Positions 1-11,059 of a stretch of 64,000 nucleotides of DNA are shown here, one piece after another. A program made the translations under genes and the position numbers. Source of the DNA: Molossus alvarezi (lineage: Eukaryota > Chordata > Mammalia > Chiroptera > Molossidae); NCBI GenBank assembly GCA_037176705.1, contig CM073886.1:19949501-20013500 (forward strand), in the 5' to 3' direction. The notes below the pieces were generated by a model. The model worked only from the letters and a program-made list of their open reading frames with translations. It ran no database searches and was not told the DNA's origin. The stretch's first letter is position 1; the number at the start of each line of letters is the position of its first letter.

Positions 1-137
1 TTCCAAGAAGAACCAGCCCTGCTGACACCTGGATTTCTGACTTCTTGTCGTCAGGTCTGGGAGATAGTAAATGACTGTTGTTTTAAATTACCAAGTTTGT
101 GGTTATTTGTTATGGCAGTCCAAGGAAACTAATACAG
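1..137 (+). mobile_element. MLT1/MST-type LTR, 3' end (ERVL-MaLR)
   Basis: The last part of a MaLR long terminal repeat, cut by the window edge. It shows the family order: a 'cctggatttctgacttc' segment, an 'agatagtaaa' remnant of the polyadenylation-signal area, 'tgttgttttaaattaccaag', then 'gtggttatttgttatggcag' and the terminal 'aaactaatacag'. It is an old retrovirus-like solo LTR fragment with no coding content. Most of the element lies outside the window. Confidence 0.75.
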
Positions 138-185
138 TATGTATTTCTATCAACTGGAGAAAAATGTGGTTGACCTCTAGGTATA

Positions 186-325
186 TGAGGCAGGTAGCAT
201 TAGGAGCCCTGTTTTATGAATAAGGAAATAAAGGCATTGAGAAATTAAGCAATTTGTTCAAGTGATACGGCTAATCAGTGGTGGTGCTGAGATTGGAACC
301 CAGGTATACACGCTCTAGCACTGTG
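186..325 (-). mobile_element. MIR SINE fragment
   Basis: Reading on the + strand gives the reverse complement of the MIR core: a decayed 'tgaataaggaaataaaggcattgag', then 'aaattaagcaatttgttcaag', then 'gattggaacccaggta', which corresponds to the B-box side of the tRNA-like head. Strongly diverged, as expected for this ancient mammalian SINE. Confidence 0.75.
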
Positions 326-530
326 CATTTCCAATACTTCAATAGCTACTAGTCACACATGGCTATTTAAATGTAAATTCACCAAATTTAAATAAAATGT
401 AAAAGTTATGTTCCTCTGTCCCAACAATAACATTGCTAAGACTCAGTAGCCACACGTGCCCGTGGTTATGTACTGGTCAGTGAGGATTATAGAACAGTTC
501 TACCAATGCAAAGAGTTCTGTTGGACATTG
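316..530. mobile_element. hAT-Charlie non-autonomous DNA transposon (GTCCAATA class)
   Basis: Terminal inverted repeats resemble the CAGTGCTGTCCAATA type: 'agcactgtgcatttccaata' at the left and 'gttctgttggacattg' at the right. Between them lie 'tagctactagtcacacatgg' and an AT-rich centre. A related element in the opposite orientation lies at 17510-17692. The exact family name is uncertain. Confidence 0.65.
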
Positions 531-1017
531 TTTCCATAGAACATGTGAGCCTAACCACTGCCCTAGACGGCCTCATGGGGTAATATGTGTAAATGGTTTC
601 CTAGTCTCTGTCATAGAGTGAGATTTCTATAAAACACAGTTATTATTATATCCTTCTAGATTTTTCCCTGTAAGTGTTTGTGTGTGTGTGGTCACCTATG
701 TGTGTATGTTTATGGGGGGATGGGGTCATGGCATTCACAAATCTAAGTTTTATGTGGTGAAGGACATTCTGTGCATACAGGCAGTTCTGTGTCCTGTTTT
801 TCCTCTATAATAGTCAGAACTTCTGGTGGATAGTTTAATTCTTTGAAATTAAAATATCTTGTCTCTGGACACTGCACACCTCTCTAGGCACCGTGGAATC
901 TCCTTCTTAAACAACAGTGGCTAGCTATTGGAATTGACTAGAACCCAGAGTTCGAGTAATACGACATGGTGGCCAAACAGAGTAAACAAGCAGGGCTCCC
1001 CAGTGTATTGTAACCAT
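531..1017. other. Unique intergenic sequence
   Basis: No gene or clear repeat seen. It contains a short TG-rich patch near 675-715 followed by a run of six G residues. Confidence 0.5.
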
Positions 1018-1382
1018 GTGTGATAAGGGATAATTATGGCTCTGTGTGATAATGGAGTCTATGTTGAATCCAGCATACTAGATTGGCGGCGTGATACTTA
1101 ACTCTGCTTAACAATTGGCTCACTGTGTAGCAACTGACCCTGTGTAATAAATTACCTGTGTAATAATTGACTCTGTATAATAGTTGTTTCTTTGCATAAT
1201 AATTATCTTTTTTCCATCATTGATGGTGTAAAAATTGACTCTCTGTAATAACTGATTCCTGTGTAATAATTGACTCTGTAATAATAGACTCTCAGTATAA
1301 TACCTGTCTCTATGCATAATTGACTCTCTGTGTAATAATAGACTTTCTGTGTAATGATGAGCTTCTTGTGTAATAAAGAACA
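1018..1382. repeat. Degenerate AT-rich minisatellite
   Basis: About 15 imperfect units of 15-20 bases with core TGTGTAATAATTGACTCTC run from about 1119 to 1380. Outlying related units occur at 1018-1060 ('gtgtgataagggataat', 'gtgtgataatggagtct'). Variants include GTATAATAG, GCATAATAA and GTAATAATAGAC. Overlapping open frames here on the minus strand are a by-product of the repeat: their translation is itself periodic. I cannot assign it to a named satellite. Confidence 0.8.
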
Positions 1383-1429
1383 CTCTGGCCATCCACACAG
1401 ACCAGCAAATGCTTGCACTGGTAGTAATT

Positions 1430-1905
1430 ACAGTAATAGTCAAGCCACTTCCAGTTGAAGGTGATAGAAAAACAACTCAAACCACCTGAAAATGGCAAGA
1501 GGAGAAAGAGGAAATCATTAGCTCACACGCCTACAAAATCTGGAAGCTAATTGACCTCAAACCCAATGAACCTGTGGGTTCACATGAGGTCCCTAGGGCT
1601 CTATGTCTCTTTCCATCTCTGGGCTCTTAGCTTTATTTCCAGATTGGTCTATCCTTCACATGGTGGGAGGATGACCCCTATCAACTCCAGCTCCCTGGCA
1701 CTTAAAGGGCCTGATCCCAGGGAATACAAGAAAGCAACCATTTACTCCCAGCATCCATGTCAATTCCTCAAAGAATCTGGCCAGCCCACACCTGAAACAG
1801 TAAAAGTGGGCATCTTGATTGACAGGTACCTCATTATCACAGAATGAATGAATAGGGAGCAAAGCAAACAAGTAACAGATGTCTCCTCTGTTCACAGCCT
1901 GTGAG
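1430..1905 (-). mobile_element. Probable old LTR-like repeat
   Basis: Reverse-complemented, this ends in a motif series like that of a common mammalian repeat: a 'gtgagctaat' region, then 'ggtttgagttg', 'ttctatcacc' and a terminal 'tgactattac'. Upstream of that are 'tccatctctgggctctt', 'cacatggtgggaggatg' and 'caactccagctccctgg' as read on +. I think it is an LTR but cannot name the family. The repeat at 3490-3832 has the same type of 3' end in the opposite orientation. Confidence 0.4.
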
Positions 1906-2188
1906 CTACAGCCTCCCGAGGGTGAGCATGAGCTCCACGAATCTGTCCCAGCAAGTTCTTCAATACTTAGGTGAAGCAGCCATCCACTTTCTTTAGAATA
2001 TGTGACTAATATTTGCATATACATCTGTCTAATTTTCAAATAAGAAATGCATTTACAAAGAATATAATTCAAAGTCATTTACAATATCCAACTTATAGTA
2101 ATCTTATCTTTATGAATTTTCTCAGTCAGTGGCCACTAAAACTACTACCTGCAATACTCCATAATATAGTTTTCTTTTAAAATAGTTC

Positions 2189-2403
2189 TTGCCCTTGCAG
2201 GTGTGGCTGAGTTGGTTGAGCATCAACCCATGCACCAAAAGGTCACCAGTTTAATTCCTGGTCAGGGTACAAGTCCAGGCTGTGGGTTCAGTCCCCAGTG
2301 GGGGTTGTGCGGGAGGCAACTGATCAATGTTACTTTCTCACATTGATGTTTCTCTCTCTCTCTCTCTCACTGAAATCAATAAAAACATATTAAAAATAAA
2401 TAA
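2189..2403 (+). mobile_element. Ves SINE
   Basis: Head 'cttgcaggtgtggctgagtt' (decayed A-box region), 'agtttaattcctggtcaggg' (B-box region), 'cagtccccagtggggg', 'cattgatgtttctctc', a (TC)n block, then 'gaaatcaataaaaac' and an A-rich tail. It belongs to the subgroup ending in 'atcaataaaaa' without the GGTGAGGATTAA tail motif. Confidence 0.9.
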
Positions 2404-2599
2404 AAGGTTTCTTATGAAATACCTACAAAGCATGGAAATATGGATATATTTAGGCTTTTCAGTGGATGAATGTTTTTAGTGAAAATCTTACAATGCAGAT
2501 GCAAATTTGGAATTCTTGACTTAAACTCAGATACCCAGATTGGGACTAGGAAAATGAGGCTCAAAGAAAGACTGACTGTCTTTATGCTCAAACATCTTT

Positions 2600-2905
2600 T
2601 TATCTGGGTAATCCCTACTTACTCTTTCAGATCACACTACAAGCATTGTTTCTTCTCTGACTTTGTCTATATCCCTTTTGTAGTATCTCTTCTGTTACAC
2701 TGCATCACCACCACCATCCACCTGCAATACATACTCAAGCGTACATTGCAGTTATCCGTGAGAATTTTTTTAACATTCTCTATTCTCTATGAGACTCTCA
2801 ATGCTAGGAGAACAGGACTGAACCTGGAGTTAGCCCTGGTCCGTAGCATACTACCTGGGATATAAGAGGAGCCCATTAAATACTACTTGCTAAATGAATG
2901 AGTGA
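2600..2905 (+). mobile_element. L2 LINE 3' end
   Basis: Degraded L2 3' region: 'tactctttcagatcacacta', a mid-block, 'ctcaatgctaggagaacagg' (the 'tagaatgtaagctccatgag' position), then 'ccgtagcatactacctggga' and 'aaatactacttgctaaatga' followed by 'atgagtga', which match the end of L2. Open frames here are not genes. Confidence 0.6.
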
Positions 2906-3489
2906 ATTCACAAGTGGGTAAACACCCAAAAGTAATTACAGGGTCAAATCTAATTTTCTTCTCACAACATATAAAAATCAAAAGACCAAGTGCCCAAATT
3001 CTGGTAATCTCCAATAGGTGCTAAAAGGTTGTACTGGGTGACATCTTTCCAGTTCATAGGTGATGTTTGTTTGATTTAAAAATTCATTCAGAAGAAAGAA
3101 TTGAAAACAAACAGAGGTCAAAGAAAGGGACTCCAAGAGAGGATAGGAAAAGGATAGTCGGAAAAGACTTGATTGACAGAGAATTTCATTATTTTCTAAT
3201 TATATAGAAATATTTATAGTTTTGCTACATACAGAAACAGATGTCTTAAGTAAGATCAATGTAAAATTCATCTAAGAAGCAAATGTTTCTGTCATTCTCA
3301 GTGGAGACCAGAACCAAATATGTTAGTAAGTTATGGCTAGAAAAATCACCTCCCAGATTCAGAACCAGAGTGGTGGACAGTTCCCCATTTACCTTCCCAG
3401 CATTCCTTCTGTTGGAAGAGTAGCTCTTTCTGATGGGGAACCCATTCCATAGAATGTACTGGCCCTATCTTCCCACCTACCACAGAATA
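2906..3489. other. Unique intergenic sequence
   Basis: No gene and no repeat recognised; AT-rich with modest purine-rich stretches. Confidence 0.5.
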
Positions 3490-3832
3490 TGTGGCCCAAA
3501 TATAGGGCTCCTCTCATTGGTCAGTCACTGGTTCTGCAATGGACTTGTGACCTGAGTTGAGCCAATCAGAGTCTTCTCAGGGACTTCTCTACCAAAGCTA
3601 AGAAGAAAGTCACTCTCCTTGTGATCTTTTGGAGAGGCCACCATGCATCATGGGTGAACACACCTGGATAAATGGAAAGAAACATTTCTCTAACTGCATT
3701 TTATGGGCCTTTGACCCAGAACCAAGAACATTCTGGGACTGCTTAGTTATTTGAGCCCGTCAATGTATTTTTTCCTTTTATTTTACTTGAGTTGGATTTT
3801 TGTCACTTGCAACTGTTAAGACATGTGTAGTT
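3490..3832 (+). mobile_element. Probable old LTR-like repeat
   Basis: Motifs in order are 'ttgagccaatcagagtctt', 'gagaggccaccatgcatcat', 'gttatttgagcccgtcaatg' and 'gagttggatttttgtcactt' followed by 'gcaac'. The last two are a known LTR-type 3' end. It has the same terminal motif series as 1430-1905 but in the reverse orientation. Family not named. Confidence 0.45.
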
Positions 3833-3884
3833 TATTTCATGTTAATGTGGATTTAAAGCATTTCTTGGTCTGCATAACTAGTAT

Positions 3885-4620
3885 TTTACAATTGCATAGA
3901 CCAATAGAACAGTTTTGTAGGCCTATCCACGACGGATCTAAAACAGGCTATTACATAGTTTTTCGCACGTTTTAGATTTTCATCAGAGTCGGCTACAGTT
4001 GCTGAGTGGCCCATAAAACAGTATAACCAGACAATGCCTTCGCAAGGCATCCTGAAAGCATGTTTTTTTGAAAGCTTAGGAAGAAAGTGGGACATTTTTC
4101 ATGTCTCTGGCAGCTCCATTAAGATGCATTTGGACATTTTTGATAAAATTATGAGGCATAAAAAGTTTGAAGCATTGAAGATTAATTTTCCTCCATAAAT
4201 ATATAGATCATAGTCAAATTCTATATGACTAGTTTGGCCCAAAGCAAAAAATATTTTCAGTGTAATTTCATAGCCACGTGAAAGCAGATGATGGGAGAAC
4301 GGTGTTGAAAAAGGCTTTGGCGGATTGCAAATGTCAGGTGAACATCGCAACCTGATGAATCGAGCCGAACCTGCTGCAAAAATGGGGGGCTTGGCTGTTT
4401 TAAAGTTAAAAAAAAAGTTGAGAACCAGTACAGAAGTAAAATTAAAGTAAAAGAAAATAAATAATCCATATCTCTTCTGTTCTGTTTAAATATTAAACTG
4501 TCAGCTGCAATTTGGGAATGACACAAAGAGGCTTGCTGAGCTGGAAAAGTGCTCCATTTGTTGGGTTTCCATGCTGTCTGAACTGTAATTTCATCTAAGG
4601 ATGATTTCGAGATGCGCGGT
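3885..4620. other. Candidate conserved non-coding block
   Basis: About 735 bases without recognisable repeat or simple sequence and of even composition. It retains CpGs ('cacgacggatc', 'ttcgcacg', 'gaatcgagccg') that normally decay in mammalian intergenic DNA. Short open frames here resemble no protein I know. Conservation is inferred from absence of repeats and composition only. Confidence 0.3.
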
Positions 4621-5535
4621 ACGTGAGCTGTGGGGTCTCTTGCAGGTTGGGAGGCAAGCACACACGCAGGGGACCGTTTCTATTTCTTCTTCCAATTCCT
4701 CTCTGACTTTACTATCACAGCCTGGAGCCTACTGTTGCCCAGTGGAATGGAGTCACTCATTCTAGTTGAAATACAATTCCTTCTTAACATCCCCAAGTGC
4801 ACTCTTGGTTTGGGTTAACTGGTTGTCTCATTCTTTGTGGAATTCCCAAGGGCCAAGAAGTGAGTGGCTAAAGTCATTCCTCTCACTTACCTGGGGTCAT
4901 CAAGGTTGCCAGGTAAGGTCATTTGAAGTCTTCACTGGGGATGGATGGCTATTTGTCTCTGGGTAGTTATGTCTGTTTTGGAATCAACTCAGGAGCTAGA
5001 AGAGATGGAAATGACCCATTGGGCATCCTGAGGTGATGTTGTTGGGCTGTGTTCTCTCCCTCTGCAATATTCCAACTTGTTGAGGAAGCCACGAAGGAAG
5101 GTCAGGGGATAGTGAAACTTTGCTTTCTTGAAAGGTGAACCCAAGGACAGATTTTCAAGAGCCATGGGGCTTTGGTAGAGAAGCAGTTCAAAGAAGATCA
5201 CACTAAAGTACATAGGGAGGGTCAAGAAACCAAACTACACCATGTCTGAAGGCAGACACACAAGGGGTAAGGCTCAGGGTGAAGGATGCAGAGAAGGGCT
5301 GAGATAGGATTGGAACCGGCAGATGACAAAAACAAATAGGAAGTTTGCAGGAGATCAACCAAAATGGCTTTGTGGTATCTATTTATAGGAAGACTTATTT
5401 TTGACACTAGAACTCAATTCCTTTGATTAAGGAATGTTTTATCTTATAAGTTATTTGGAGGGGGAATGTAAGTTATCTTAAAATAGAACATAAAAATTTC
5501 AGGATAGTCATTTTTCCAAACTTCTCTTCACCTAG
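4621..5535. other. Unique intergenic sequence
   Basis: No gene or repeat recognised. Open frames of 60-80 codons are short and lack codon bias or family motifs. Confidence 0.5.
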
Positions 5536-5539
5536 AAGA

Positions 5540-5755
5540 GGGTTTCTCAAGGTCAGTACTGTTAGCAGTTTAGACTAAATAAGCTTTTGTTGCAAGGGGC
5601 TGTCCTATGCATTTAGGATGCATAGCAGCATCTCTGGCTCCTATGAGTGAGATGCCAGCGGAACCCCTTGCCTTGGTTGTGACAACAAAACACCTTCCAG
5701 ACATTGCCAAATGTGCCCTGGAGGCAATCTGGCTCCAGCTGAGGACCACCAGTCT
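5540..5755 (-). mobile_element. MER20 (hAT-Charlie) DNA transposon
   Basis: Near full length. Read on + it is the reverse complement of the MER20 consensus as I recall it: 'agggtttctcaaggtcagta' at the left end, 'ggggctgtcctatgcattta', 'gatgcatagcagcatctctg', 'gttgtgacaacaaaaca', 'cagacattgccaaatgtgcc' and 'gctgaggaccacca' at the right end. Non-coding. MER20 copies are known to act as enhancers in some mammals; nothing here shows that this one does. Confidence 0.85.
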
Positions 5756-6855
5756 AGAGTGTGATCAGGATCTAGGCTCAGCCAGTCAAATGCATGCTCT
5801 CCAGATCTGGGATCTAGACAATCTGTGAAACAGACACTGGAACTTTACAGACCACCCCGGAGAGACAGCAGCACCACAGTCAGAACCAGCAGTACCTGGT
5901 TCTGAAATTGTCACAAGCTGGGTCTTTGCAGGGAGACCCAGCAGTGTCTGTAGGAGGAACAGAGCTTGTTAGGATTTGATGGCAGTGATGTCACCAAGCT
6001 AATTCGGGACCATGACTTTGACTGGGACACAGGCCACCAATCTTCCCCTTTTTCTGGACATCTTTTAAGTGACTCTGTGAACAGGCCAAATAATCTTTTA
6101 ATATATTCATTTTGTGCTTAAATGAGCTATTTCTGTTGTTTAAACTAAGAATCATAACTGTTATACTAGCTGTTACACTTTCCTAGAAAATACCTAGATC
6201 TAAGGATGTTAAGGGAGGTTGATTCAGGGTCGTGATGGAACAAGAGTCACCTAGCTGGGTTCAGACATAAGGTCCAAAAGATTTAGAATGAAACAAATAA
6301 TGTCCCAGGAGTTTTCTCTCCTGCTCCCCTCCACCTCACCCTATCTCTGACCCTTTTGAAAATACACAAGAAAAATGGTGCCTAGACTCACTTGGCAGAA
6401 AGCTTGTATGTTTAGGGATGCATCTGCATTTACATTCAGGTACATGATAGTTGGTGAGTTTTTGACACTTAACCACCAGGTGCTTCAGTCTTCGCATCTA
6501 CAGAATGCAGCCGAGGCTTCCAGGGTTCAAGACAATGTACCAGAAAGCTGTGCACAAACGCTATTGTTTTTGCTGACTCGGCATCTATTTCTCACCTCCC
6601 CCCCCCTCTCTTTTTTTGGTTGCATCATGCTAATTTTCTCCCTTAGGGACATCACCTCAGTGTACATGGTTTCAGTGTGTGTTTTGGGCAGGGGGCAGTA
6701 TTTTACCTCCTGGATTCAACAGTAGGGTATTAACACAAGGCTGCCGGTCAGCATTTTCTCTTTCTTACACCACAGGGATATGTTTAGGGGTGGTCTCACA
6801 ACTCAAGTTGGTCAGAGTCAATTTGTGGACATTCGTTGAAGCAAGTAGGAAGAGG
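5756..6855. other. Unique intergenic sequence
   Basis: No gene or repeat recognised. A CT-rich patch ending in eight C residues lies near 6595-6605. The 116-codon frame at 6375-6725 is not convincing: no family motif and no splice-site context. Confidence 0.5.
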
Positions 6856-6867
6856 GATTCACTATTT

Positions 6868-7075
6868 TAATTTTTAAAATTCTTTTTCTTTTATTGATTT
6901 GAGAGAGAGGAAAGGAGAAGGAGAGAGATAGAAACATCAATGAGAGAGAACATCAATTGGCCCACACTGGAAATTTGGCCCACAACCTGGGCATGTGCCC
7001 TGACAGGGAATCAAATTGGAGACCTCTTGGTGCATGAGTCAATACTCAATCATTGAGCCACACCTGCTGGGCAGA
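6868..7075 (-). mobile_element. Ves SINE with TSD
   Basis: Reverse-complement Ves: T-rich start, 'tttattgatttgagagagag', 'gaaacatcaatgagagagaa', 'cccacaacctgggcatgtgc' (position 6980 area), 'aatcaaattggagacctctt' (B box) and 'attgagccacacctgctggg' (A box). A 12-base TSD, 'gattcactattt', flanks it at 6856-6867 and 7076-7087. Confidence 0.95.
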
Positions 7076-7087
7076 GATTCACTATTT

Positions 7088-8099
7088 CCATGACAAATGC
7101 AAGCCTGGAGTTGTAGGCATCCACATTGCCCACTGTGGAGGGCTCAACCAGAGGATGGGGAAAGCAACAGGAAAGTGCAGCAGGGAGAAGAAGAAAGGGA
7201 AACACAGTCTTGATAACAGCATTGTAGGATCTGGATCTAGCTGTACCTGAAGCAGGTTCTAGTTTTGAATTGCCCAACACATTCCCCTTCTTTCGTAGGA
7301 AAGCCTGAGCTGAGTTTATGTCTTTCACAGTAAAGAGGAGCTGAATTGCATTACCTCCTAGCACAGGATAAGTGCTCACCACATCGGTATGAGCCATGAA
7401 ACTATCATAAGTGTTTGAAGAGCTAATCCTAATGACTGTTCTTTTAATTTTGTGCCCAGCATCTAGTAAAGGAGGCATCGGTAGGCACGTATCATAGTGG
7501 AGTTTAATTGAATGAATACACGGAGCACAGTCTCAGAATAGGATGTGATGAATCTCCATTTGTCAAGGCTATGGATTTAGGGCAGAAAAAGAATCTTTGG
7601 GGAAAGTGAACTTCTCACACTTTCACAAATGAAGTTTGCACTTCCCTTTAACACTTTATAGCTCTTCAACTCTGTGGGGATGTAAGTACAGGAAGGTTTC
7701 AATGCTTTTTGGGTAATACAATTACAACAAAGGATACCAACCTGGGAGTGTTGCCCGGGGCTCAGTCACAACTCCCTTCCCCTCACACTGTGCCACAGTG
7801 AGCTCTAACGTGATCTGTGGCACAGAATGCCCATATTTAAAAGTCACTGCCAAAGGCCCTTCAGATCAATATTATTCCCCCTGAAGCATTTCCTGGCATA
7901 TTACGTTGAAAAGACGAATTCCTTGGGGAGTGGTAAAGATGTTTTAGTGTGGAGCATATATTATGAATGTTTCATTGTTATTTCTCAGGATTTATTTAAC
8001 ATTTTACTCGACAGTCCCTTTGGATTTTTGATTGATTACTAGGCAAATTAGATAAGAAAACTCTTTCTGTAGGGGAATTCCACATAACATCCTCACAGC
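7088..8099. other. Unique intergenic sequence
   Basis: No gene or repeat recognised. The 142-codon minus frame at 7050-7478 runs partly through the adjacent SINE, so it is not a gene. Confidence 0.55.
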
Positions 8100-8300
8100 G
8101 GTGGTGATAACGATGAAAGCCAGCATTTATCTGGCGCTCCTGTGTCAACAACCACACTAAGCAATTTCCATGCACGGTGTCCACCCCTCAAGTAAGATAC
8201 CGTTATCTCCATTTTACAGATGAGGAACTGAGGTTTTGAGAGTTCCCATGTCCAGATCAGAGCTTCAATCCCATTCTATTTCACTTCCAAGCCTGTGTTC
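8100..8300 (-). mobile_element. MIR SINE
   Basis: Nearly full-length reverse complement MIR: 'agccagcatttatctggcgc', 'cactaagcaatttccatgca', 'ttatctccattttacagatg' followed by 'aggaactgagg'. The hallmark 'cattttacagatgaggaa' is intact. Confidence 0.9.
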
Positions 8301-8934
8301 TTCATAACTGCTGCTTCCCACCCACGAAATCCCCATGACATCACCGTGTCTCAAGATCAAACACACTGGGGAAGCATTGCCCACTCTAGACCTTCCCTTT
8401 GGGGTTCAGACACATATGAGCCAATGAAAGGTTCTGAGACAGCCTATCAAGGAAGAATCAGTTTATGTCCACTTCACAAACGCCGTCAAAATGGCTCGAT
8501 TCTGGAGCCAAGGTTTCGGTTTGACGGTTGTGTTTGTTGGTTTCTTCCTATAGCCAAAGTTAACATGCTGAGTGTGATAAAGGAGCATTCTGGCCTGGGA
8601 CACCTCCTCACCAGCTCTAGTAGGAGAGCTGGCCTGATGCAGACATATAAGACCCCAGGTGTGACAGAAGATGTTCAGTTTCCTTGAAAACCAAACCATA
8701 ATGATTAGATTGGACTCATTTTTCTTCTTTCCATGGACAAGTTATCCTGAAGGAGATATAGCCTGGTGCTCTTCCTGTGGACTCTGTTAGAAGCTGGAGG
8801 ACAGCCCAAGCAGCTGCTTCTGCATCTGCATCTGGATTTGAAACAGTCTATCAAGTCCGGAGCTCTATTTGATCAGTATTTCAATAAATTTGCAAACCAC
8901 TAGGATTGTTGTGCATGGTGTGTTGACTGGGTCA
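8301..8934. other. Unique intergenic sequence
   Basis: No gene recognised. The 130-codon frame at 8295-8687 begins in the MIR and has no recognisable domain. Confidence 0.5.
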
Positions 8935-9145
8935 GGTTAAGCCAATGGTCCTCAGGGGGAGTGATTTTTCCCCTCAGGGGACATTGAGTGATGTCTGGCA
9001 ACCTTGCAGCTGTCTCATTTGGGAGGTGTGACACTGATGCCTGGTGGGTATAGCTAATCATTCTGCAGTGCACAGGACAGCGCCCAGAACAAGCAATCAT
9101 CCAGCCCCAAATCCTAAGAGCATCAAGATGGGGAAGCCTTGAACT
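8935..9145 (+). mobile_element. MER20 (hAT-Charlie) DNA transposon
   Basis: Forward-orientation MER20: 'ccaatggtcctcaggggga', 'cccctcaggggacattgag', 'gtctggcaaccttgcagctg', 'attctgcagtgcacaggaca' and 'ccagccccaaatcctaagag'. The opposite-strand copy is at 5540-5755. Confidence 0.85.
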
Positions 9146-9711
9146 AAACTATGTTGAGATAACACATAAACCCTGCAATCTTCGGGTCTTACCATGAGAT
9201 AAGGTTTTCCCTGTTGTTCTTGTTTGCCCATTGACACAAGATCTAATGCTAACTTTTGTGGTTTGTCAGCCCTTCTGAGCAATGCTCCTCCAGGTGGTAC
9301 TTGATGAACACATGCTTCCAAGCTTCGACATCCTGCAGCCTCACTGCTTGACAACCACACTCACCAGCCATCCACACCAGCAGACGGAGTTGGGTGATTA
9401 TGCAGATCTTCCAGGGTCTGAGCCCAGAGACGCTCTCTGTCCTTCCACCTACACTCTGGTGGCCAGAACTCAGGAACAGGGTTCTACCCACTCTCAGAAG
9501 GAGAATCAAAGGTTTTGGTGATCATCTTCTCTCGTCTCTGACACGCATGGGCAAAGTTCACTTTGAGTGAATGCCTCATACACAAGACACAAGAGGCAAC
9601 GTGTCTATGCAGCAATTAAACAGAGGCAAAAGAACATTAATTCAAGAAACTCACCTTGTAGTTGAGAAAATAGTTCCAAGGCCCTTCATCAGGATTTAGG
9701 CAATAAGATGA
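9146..9711. other. Unique intergenic sequence
   Basis: No gene or repeat recognised. Overlapping open frames on both strands (9097-9521) of 80-87 codons show no protein family features. Confidence 0.45.
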
Positions 9712-9895
9712 ACACTTATTAGTGACTCACCATTGTCAGTCACTTGGAGTGTGTTAGCTCATGACACCTTTGAGGTACAGGTAGTTATTATACCTGTTTC
9801 AGAGGTGAGTTAGCTGAGATTCCGAGACTTCCAGGTTCTCGTGTGTACTCACACACAGCTGGAAAGTGACAGTGCCGGTGTGCAGGTCAAAGACA
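9712..9895 (-). mobile_element. MIR SINE
   Basis: Reverse complement MIR: 'gagtgtgttagctcatgaca', 'gaggtacaggtagttattat', 'acctgtttcagaggtgagtt' and 'acacacagctggaaagtgac', matching the 'cacacagctagtaagtggc' block. Confidence 0.75.
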
Positions 9896-10784
9896 GACTA
9901 GAAAATCCACGTCCTTCCATCAGTGTTTTTCACACAGGGCTTTGTCACATGCTATTGCTGCAATGTGATCTTAGCCATAGTAGCCCCATGAGCTAAAGCG
10001 TTTGAGGAATTCTCATAATTTCCTCTTGAAAAGCCACAATGCTTATTAGAATATTTAAATCATATGAGATGTCTTGTTTTAAAGAGACCAATTAGAGGAG
10101 AGAATCCGGTCTCTTCATTGCACACATTAATATTCCACACAATTAACTAAAACAAATCTGCGTTGTTTCAAGGTTTCCATTTTCTACTTAGGATGTAAGT
10201 GTAACTCGCACCCATGCACATCACAGGCACAGTTCTGTCGAAAACACTGGTTATGGAAGCTGCGTGGTGTCCCCTCAATGATACAGGCTGGGGACTCAGA
10301 TGGAACACTGGTTAGGAGGCTTCTCTTCCCTGGATGTTGGTTTCACCACCTGTGATGGGGGGGGGGGGTTCCTGAATTTGTTCATGGGCGGCACATAGGT
10401 CTTATCATGAACGTCAGGTCCATGTTGCTTGTGGCTGCCTAGGGCAGAATCCACAAAAGTAAGAATGATCTGAATGAGTCACAGCATCCCACAAGCCCAC
10501 AAGTTTCCATGGGCTGCAAATTTATTGTATTTGAACTGAAGGTAACATATGGTCATTTTCAGCTCTAACATTCTCTGATTCAATTTGATATGAGAAAGAA
10601 GATGAACGACAATCTTCTACTCCTGGGAAATGTGGTGGGGAACAGTGTGGTCACTGACCTAGGTCCATCACATAACTTACTAGGTCCAGTGCATGTCCTA
10701 AAATCCAAGTACAATGATCGGGTAACTCTAGACGCATCACAGAGATGCAATGCTGATAGAAATTGTCGGACATTTTGGAAGAAG
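9896..10784. other. Unique sequence with a G12 run
   Basis: No gene recognised. A run of twelve G residues lies at 10357-10368. Confidence 0.5.
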
Positions 10785-10985
10785 TGATATTTGAGCTGGG
10801 TTTTGAGGGATGTGTAGGATCTTGACAGGCAGAGGTGAAGGCAGGACAGTCCAGGCAGAGAAAAGAACAGTGCCGGAGGCTGACAAAATGAAGGTCTGTT
10901 TGATGATGGTCGGCGCCCAGATTGCTGGATGTGCCTGTGACTGTGGACATGGAGACAAAGGGAGGAAGAGACTGAAGTGCTCTGA
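10785..10985 (-). mobile_element. L2 LINE internal fragment
   Basis: On + it reads like the reverse complement of the L2 region that precedes the 3' end: 'gtgatatttgagctgggttt', 'tgagggatgtgtaggatctt', 'acagtccaggcagagaaaag' and 'aacagtgccggaggctga'. It explains the long overlapping minus-strand frames between 10580 and 11166, which are not genes. Confidence 0.5.
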
Positions 10986-11059
10986 ATGTCAAATTCTGGC
11001 AGTAGCTCACTTCCTGGAGTTCCGGCAGCAAAGGGGCCTCCTGGTGACACAGTGATGTT

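Noticed and set aside
1120..1498. Minus-strand frames with repeated TESLLL/HR motifs
   Set aside because: Periodic translation of the AT-rich minisatellite, with no start or splice context.
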